DNA of 9,581 bases, taken from positions 1 through 9,581 of the forward strand of contig JASHVB010000828.1 of NCBI GenBank assembly GCA_030039695.1, given 5' to 3'. The stretch comes from Acetobacteraceae bacterium (GTDB lineage Bacteria > Pseudomonadota > Alphaproteobacteria > Acetobacterales > Acetobacteraceae). Each line of letters starts with the position of its first letter. Positions within the stretch are counted from its first letter, which is position 1. Positions 6,336-9,581 of this stretch are shown here, piece after piece. The notes under the pieces were generated by a model. That model did no database searches, had not been told where the DNA came from, and saw nothing but the letters and a program-made list of their open reading frames with translations. Made by a program: the position numbers and the translations under genes.

Positions 6336-7508
6336 ATGAAGATCGTGAACGTGACCGCGATTCCGATGTCGGCACCCGTTCCCGAACCAATGCGTCACCG
6401 CACCGACCTGGGAACAAAAGTCAAGAGCGATGCGACGCTCATCAGAATCGAAACGGACAACGGGATCTTCGGTATCGGTGCCGCTCTCGGTTCGCCGCCG
6501 ATCGTCGCGGCGATTGTGCGGCATGAGCTCGCACCGGAATGCGTCGGTGAGGATCCGATGTTCTCCGAGCGGATCTTCGAGAAACTGTACAACGGCTCGC
6601 GCAGCAAGCCGGCACTGGAGCGTGGGATCACCCAAGCCGACGAAAGCCGACGCCGCGGGGTCATCATGGAAGCGATTGCCGGTGTCGACATCGCGATATG
6701 GGACGTCAAGGCACAGGCGCTCGGGATTCCGCTCTATCAGGCCCTGGGTGCCGCGCGTCGTTCGGTGCGCGGGTACGCAAGCGGCGGCTGGGCGCCGGGT
6801 GGCGAGGCTGAGGCGGAACTCGGTGGCTATGCCGCGAAGGGCTTCACCGCCTGCAAGATGCGCGTGGTCGGGCGTGATGGTTTCTCCATCGCCAACTGCG
6901 TGCGCCGGGTGAAGGCGGCGCGTCGTGGGATCGGCCCGAACGTCGAACTCATGGTCGACGCACATGGCTCGCTCGAGGTCGCCACGGCCATCAAGCTGGC
7001 CAGGGAGCTCGAGCCCTACGACATCGCGTGGTTCGAAGAGCCGGTCTCGCCTGACGATCACGCCGGGCAGGCCGAAGTCCGCCGCTCGACGACAATCCCG
7101 ATTGCGTCAGGCGAGCGCGAGTTCACCCGGTTCGACTTCCAGGACCTGCTGGAACGGCGCGCACTCGATATCGCACAGCCGGACGTCGCCCGTGCCGGCG
7201 GTATGACGGAAATCCGGCGCATCGCTGCGCTGACCTCGGCCTACGGTGTCCGCCTGGCCCCGCACGCCTGGGGCAGCGGCGTCCTGTTCGCCGCGAGTAT
7301 TCACGTTGCGATGGCAGCGCCCAACTGCCACATCCTCGAGGTAACGCAAGGCTACATGCCAATGATGTGGGAGCTGTTCAACGAACCGTTCGATATTCGT
7401 CCGGACGGCACAGTACACGCGCCCGACCGGCCGGGCCTGGGCTTCACATTGCGTGCGGACGCGCTTGAGACGTTCAGGTATGTCGACGGCCCCGAGTTTG
7501 AGTTCTGA
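6336..7508 (+). CDS. Enolase superfamily, mandelate racemase/galactarolactone cycloisomerase-like enzyme
   Basis: A 390-residue member of the mandelate racemase/muconate lactonising branch of the enolase superfamily. These enzymes remove a proton next to a carboxylate held by Mg2+, giving racemisation, dehydration or cycloisomerisation. The N-terminal capping domain (about 1-125) is followed by the TIM barrel. The Mg2+ ligands are visible as D208 (LMVDAHG), E234 (WFEEP) and E260 (ASGE). The acid/base dyad is D283 (QPDVARAGG) with H310 (LAPHAWGSG). The usual K-x-K on the second strand reads C-K174-M-R176, so the second Lys is Arg. H210 follows the first metal ligand by two residues. The segments PHAWGSGV and PGLGFTLRADALETFR recall galactarolactone cycloisomerase. 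The ATG has AGGGAAG 6 bases upstream. An oxidoreductase gene follows after 22 bp and then an MFS carrier, which fits acid-sugar catabolism. The exact substrate cannot be read from the sequence. Confidence 0.93.
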   Translation: MKIVNVTAIPMSAPVPEPMRHRTDLGTKVKSDATLIRIETDNGIFGIGAALGSPPIVAAIVRHELAPECVGEDPMFSERIFEKLYNGSRSKPALERGITQADESRRRGVIMEAIAGVDIAIWDVKAQALGIPLYQALGAARRSVRGYASGGWAPGGEAEAELGGYAAKGFTACKMRVVGRDGFSIANCVRRVKAARRGIGPNVELMVDAHGSLEVATAIKLARELEPYDIAWFEEPVSPDDHAGQAEVRRSTTIPIASGEREFTRFDFQDLLERRALDIAQPDVARAGGMTEIRRIAALTSAYGVRLAPHAWGSGVLFAASIHVAMAAPNCHILEVTQGYMPMMWELFNEPFDIRPDGTVHAPDRPGLGFTLRADALETFRYVDGPEFEF

Positions 7509-7530
7509 TCGTGACGAGGTAGCAGGGACG

Positions 7531-8562
7531 ATGACCGATGCGATTGCCAGAGACCGCATTCACCTTACGGTCGGCGAGGCGCGCGCGCTCGGAGAGGCCG
7601 CTATGCGAGGCGTCGGTTATGACACGGACGAGGCGCGCATACTGACCGACCATGTGCTCGACGCCGCACTGTGCGGCTACGAGTATTCCGGTTTGCCAAA
7701 ATTACTGAACGTCGTCGACCATCCGGATTTCCGGCTGCCGCGGCGGCCAATCACGGTTGTGCGCGAGACGGGCGCCACAGCCTTGCTCGATGGCGGCAAC
7801 AACACGGGCATGGTCGCCGCCTATCGTGCCTCTGAGGCGACAATCTCGCGCGCGCAGGCACACGGCCTCGCGATCGTTTGCCTCGCTAACACATGGATGA
7901 CCGGGCGCAGCGCTTATTATTGCGACATGATCGCCCGCGCCGGCCTGGTGGTCATCCACACGGTCTCGGCGCCACCCGCGGTCGCCCCGTTCGGCGGCAC
8001 GCGGCGGGTGCTTGGCACCAACCCGATCGCCTTCGGTTTTCCAACGGAAGGTGATCCATTGGTGATCGATATGGGTACATCAGCGTTCATGGGCACCGAC
8101 CTGCAGTTTCGTGCCCGCCTCGGCATCCCTCTCCCGGAAGGCGTGGCGCTCGGGCCGGACGGACAGCCGACCAGGGACGCCATCGCGGCCCACCACGGTG
8201 CGCTACTTCCCTTTGGTGGTCCGGAGGGCGGCTACAAGGGCTTCGGCCTCGCCTTGGCTATGGACGCACTCGCTGCCCTGACCGCGAGCACGCGGCCAGC
8301 GGATGCGGTCAGCGGCTACGTGTTCATTGCTTTTCAGCCGGACTTGTTCGTGCCACTTGAGGACTATCGGCGGGAACTCAGCAGGCGGATTGAGATGATC
8401 AAGGCAACGCCGCGCCAGTCAGGCGTGAGCGAAATCCGCATCCCAGGCGAGCGCAGCTATCACACACGGGGGCGACTGATCCACGAAGGCATCGAGGTCG
8501 ATCGGAAGATCTGCGACGCGTTGCGCCGCCTCGCCGAAGGGAGGCTCGAACACGGCGGTTGA
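7531..8562 (+). CDS. Ldh family (type-2 malate/L-lactate dehydrogenase) oxidoreductase, atypical active site
   Basis: A 343-residue NAD(P)-dependent oxidoreductase of the Ldh_2 family (malate/L-lactate/sulfolactate/ureidoglycolate dehydrogenases and 2,3-diketogulonate reductase). Family marks are P153-F-G-G-T-R-R-V-L-G-T-N-P, V178-I-D-M-G-T-S, the L-P-E-G...G-x-P-T-R-D segment, G234-Y-K-G-F-G-L-A-L-A-M-D and I304-P-G-E-R-S. The N-terminal S-H-G signature reads Y52-S53-G54, and the N-x-x-H signature reads N120-T-W-M123, so both histidines usually found there are absent. The cofactor-binding core looks intact and the length is normal. I chose ATG 7531 because it follows a CAGGGA site and gives a normal family N-terminus; an in-frame ATG at 7453 would overlap the upstream gene. 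It is probably co-transcribed with the enolase-type gene and acts on the same substrate series. The family is certain; the reaction is open. Confidence 0.92.
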   Translation: MTDAIARDRIHLTVGEARALGEAAMRGVGYDTDEARILTDHVLDAALCGYEYSGLPKLLNVVDHPDFRLPRRPITVVRETGATALLDGGNNTGMVAAYRASEATISRAQAHGLAIVCLANTWMTGRSAYYCDMIARAGLVVIHTVSAPPAVAPFGGTRRVLGTNPIAFGFPTEGDPLVIDMGTSAFMGTDLQFRARLGIPLPEGVALGPDGQPTRDAIAAHHGALLPFGGPEGGYKGFGLALAMDALAALTASTRPADAVSGYVFIAFQPDLFVPLEDYRRELSRRIEMIKATPRQSGVSEIRIPGERSYHTRGRLIHEGIEVDRKICDALRRLAEGRLEHGG

Positions 8563-8715
8563 GCCGGGAGGCGAGGCGAATCCGGCGGCCTGCTGACATA
8601 TCGTCGGGCTTTTCCTCTCCCATTGAGGTAAGTAGGTGCACGACACGCAACACAATACCCGCCCGCTTCGCCTGCAAGTTTTGACGATGACATTTGTATT
8701 TTTCCCCTCTAGCAT

Positions 8716-8754
8716 CCTCATGTGCATGTTAAGTGCATCGCACGATGGATGAGG
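8716..8754. promoter_or_regulatory. Nested inverted repeat, candidate operator
   Basis: CCTCAT-GTGC (8716-8725) pairs with GCAC (8740-8743) and ATGAGG (8749-8754), with a 5-base bulge between the two right-hand parts. Inside lies GTGCATGTTAAGTGCAT, where GTGCAT occurs twice as a direct repeat. The element is about 195 bases before the transporter start. It could be a regulator site or an RNA hairpin; the arms are short, so confidence is low. Confidence 0.3.
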
Positions 8755-8920
8755 AGTGGCGCAACCGCTCCCGCAACGTCTGGAAAGCATCACGTCAACT
8801 CGGCGGAATTTCACGCCGCTCGCGACGACAGGCCAAAGAACGACGAACCTGCGACGTGAACCGCCGCAATAAGTGACGCTCATCGGAACGCCTCTCGGTC
8901 GTTCGTGATCGGCACGATTC

Positions 8921-8943
8921 CCCGGGTTGCCGAACCTGGGAGG
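8921..8943 (+). promoter_or_regulatory. Hairpin overlapping the transporter ribosome binding site
   Basis: CCCGGGTT (8921-8928) and AACCTGGG (8933-8940) form an 8-bp stem with one G-U pair and a GCCG loop. The last three G of the stem are the first three bases of the likely Shine-Dalgarno GGGAGG (8938-8943), 6 bases before the ATG at 8950. Folding in the mRNA would partly hide the ribosome site. Confidence 0.45.
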
Positions 8944-8949
8944 TTTCTC

Positions 8950-9581
8950 ATGCCCGCATCTTTCATCAGCAGCCGAGCAGCGAGCCCGGCCAGCCGCGTC
9001 CTTGGCAGCAAGCTCGACAGCATTCCTTTCAGCGGTTATCACATCATGATTATTGTGGCGCTCGGCCTCGTCGGATTTGTTGAGGGCTATGACCTCGCGC
9101 TCAGCGGCACACTGCTTGTGCTCGCCAGGGCGCCGCTGCAGCTGACCGGGCCGGAGATCCGCTGGCTTGCGGTTGCACCGACAATCATGATCGTCATCGG
9201 CGGGTTCATCGCATCAGGCATGTCCGATCATATGAACCGCAAGGTGATCATGCAGATCGGCGTGATCCTGACGACGTTCTTCACCCTGCTGATTCCGCTC
9301 GCGCAGAGCGGCACGCAACTGATCGCCATTCGCATGGCAACCGGCGTCGGCGTCGGCTTCGCAATCTCGGCGGCCTTCCCGATCGCCGCAGAGGTTATGC
9401 CGGCACAGCACCGCCGCACCTACGGCGCGATCTACGAGATCATGCTGGCCAGTGCATTTACCCTGCTGCCGTTCGTCAGCCTCCTGCTTGCCAACGAGCC
9501 GAACGGATTCCGGCTCGCGGCGTTACCGGGTGGCCTCGCGTTGTTCGTGGTGCCGGTTATCGTGCAACTGGTGATCCCGTC
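8950..9581 (+). CDS. MFS transporter, N-terminal part (3' end outside window)
   Basis: The first 210 residues of a major facilitator superfamily carrier; the frame is open to the end of the window. The ATG has GGGAGG 6 bases upstream. A short cytoplasmic N-terminus (1-29) is followed by hydrophobic spans near 31-52, 72-92, 98-118, 122-145, 163-181 and 189-210. The first span ends with G42-F-V-E-G-Y-D48, a motif typical of aromatic acid and sugar-acid proton symporters. The loop after span 2 has the MFS signature G90-M-S-D-H-M-N-R97-K98, and span 4 has R128-x-x-x-G-x-G-x-G. E148 and R155-R156 follow in the next loop. It stands 387 bp after an enolase-type enzyme and a dehydrogenase in the same direction, so it probably imports their carboxylate substrate. 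The family is firm; the substrate is inference. Confidence 0.93.
   Translation, partial: MPASFISSRAASPASRVLGSKLDSIPFSGYHIMIIVALGLVGFVEGYDLALSGTLLVLARAPLQLTGPEIRWLAVAPTIMIVIGGFIASGMSDHMNRKVIMQIGVILTTFFTLLIPLAQSGTQLIAIRMATGVGVGFAISAAFPIAAEVMPAQHRRTYGAIYEIMLASAFTLLPFVSLLLANEPNGFRLAALPGGLALFVVPVIVQLVIP

Larger units (their letters stand above)
8563..8949. other. Intergenic stretch with inverted repeats before the transporter gene
   Basis: These 387 bases between the dehydrogenase and transporter genes contain no convincing gene. The - strand is open from 9042 to 8419, but that frame runs into both neighbouring genes and has no recognisable domain. Visible structure: a TTGACG word at 8681-8686 without a matching -10, an A/T-richer segment at 8676-8703, a nested inverted repeat at 8716-8754, and a hairpin over the transporter ribosome site at 8921-8940. 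The length and these elements suggest the transporter has its own controlled promoter here. Confidence 0.45.

Noticed and set aside
5167..6526. Overlapping + strand open frames at 5167-6054 and 5600-6526
   Set aside because: They cover the opposite strand of the secreted protein gene and run out of frame into the enolase gene, without ribosome site or recognisable domain.
8562..8592. GCCGG...CCGGC hairpin as terminator of the dehydrogenase gene
   Set aside because: It has a five-base stem, a large loop and no T run.
8681..8709. TTGACG as -35 of a transporter promoter
   Set aside because: At 16-18 bases downstream only C-rich sequence is found, with nothing like TATAAT. It may still be part of a promoter of another class.
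8419..9042. A 207-codon - strand open frame between dehydrogenase and transporter
   Set aside because: Both ends lie antisense to well supported genes, and the middle shows no domain, signal or ribosome site.

Overview
The window is GC-rich, densely coding bacterial DNA. Codon use, gene families and gene order suggest an alphaproteobacterium, possibly Acetobacteraceae-like or rhizobial. This is inferred from the style of the proteins, since there is no rRNA or other marker. I see no tRNA, rRNA, insertion sequence, CRISPR array or phage gene.

Left part (1-1642, + strand): the end of a membrane cytochrome b561-type protein, overlapping by 4 bp a Tat-exported YedY/sulfite-oxidase-like molybdopterin protein, then a small secreted protein of unknown function. 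Together they look like a periplasmic redox module in which the membrane b-haem protein passes electrons to or from the molybdoenzyme. After a 579-bp stretch with no convincing gene there is a convergent two-component system (2222-4307, - strand): an OmpR-type regulator whose end overlaps the start of its HAMP histidine kinase. A second OmpR-type regulator (4445-5146, +) is transcribed divergently from a shared 137-bp spacer and has no kinase next to it. The spacer holds a good promoter candidate and an inverted repeat. Molybdoenzyme, b-type membrane partner and two-component system together recall the E. coli msrPQ (yedYZ) / hprRS (yedWV) neighbourhood.

Middle (5233-5631, - strand): a 110-residue secreted protein of no family I recognise. 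Its C-terminal part is the start of a second copy of its own repeat. That copy continues past an in-frame TAG stop, so the gene may have been shortened by a single-base change.

Right part (6336-9581, + strand): a catabolic cluster made of an enolase-superfamily (mandelate racemase-like) enzyme, a type-2 malate/L-lactate dehydrogenase-family oxidoreductase and the beginning of an MFS transporter. This set suits uptake and breakdown of a sugar acid or similar hydroxy acid. Both enzymes carry changes at residues usually linked to catalysis: K-x-R instead of K-x-K in the first, and both signature histidines replaced in the second. A hairpin overlaps the ribosome binding site of the transporter gene. 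The 704-bp gap before this cluster contains a short open stretch that reads like a protein C-terminus but has no start.
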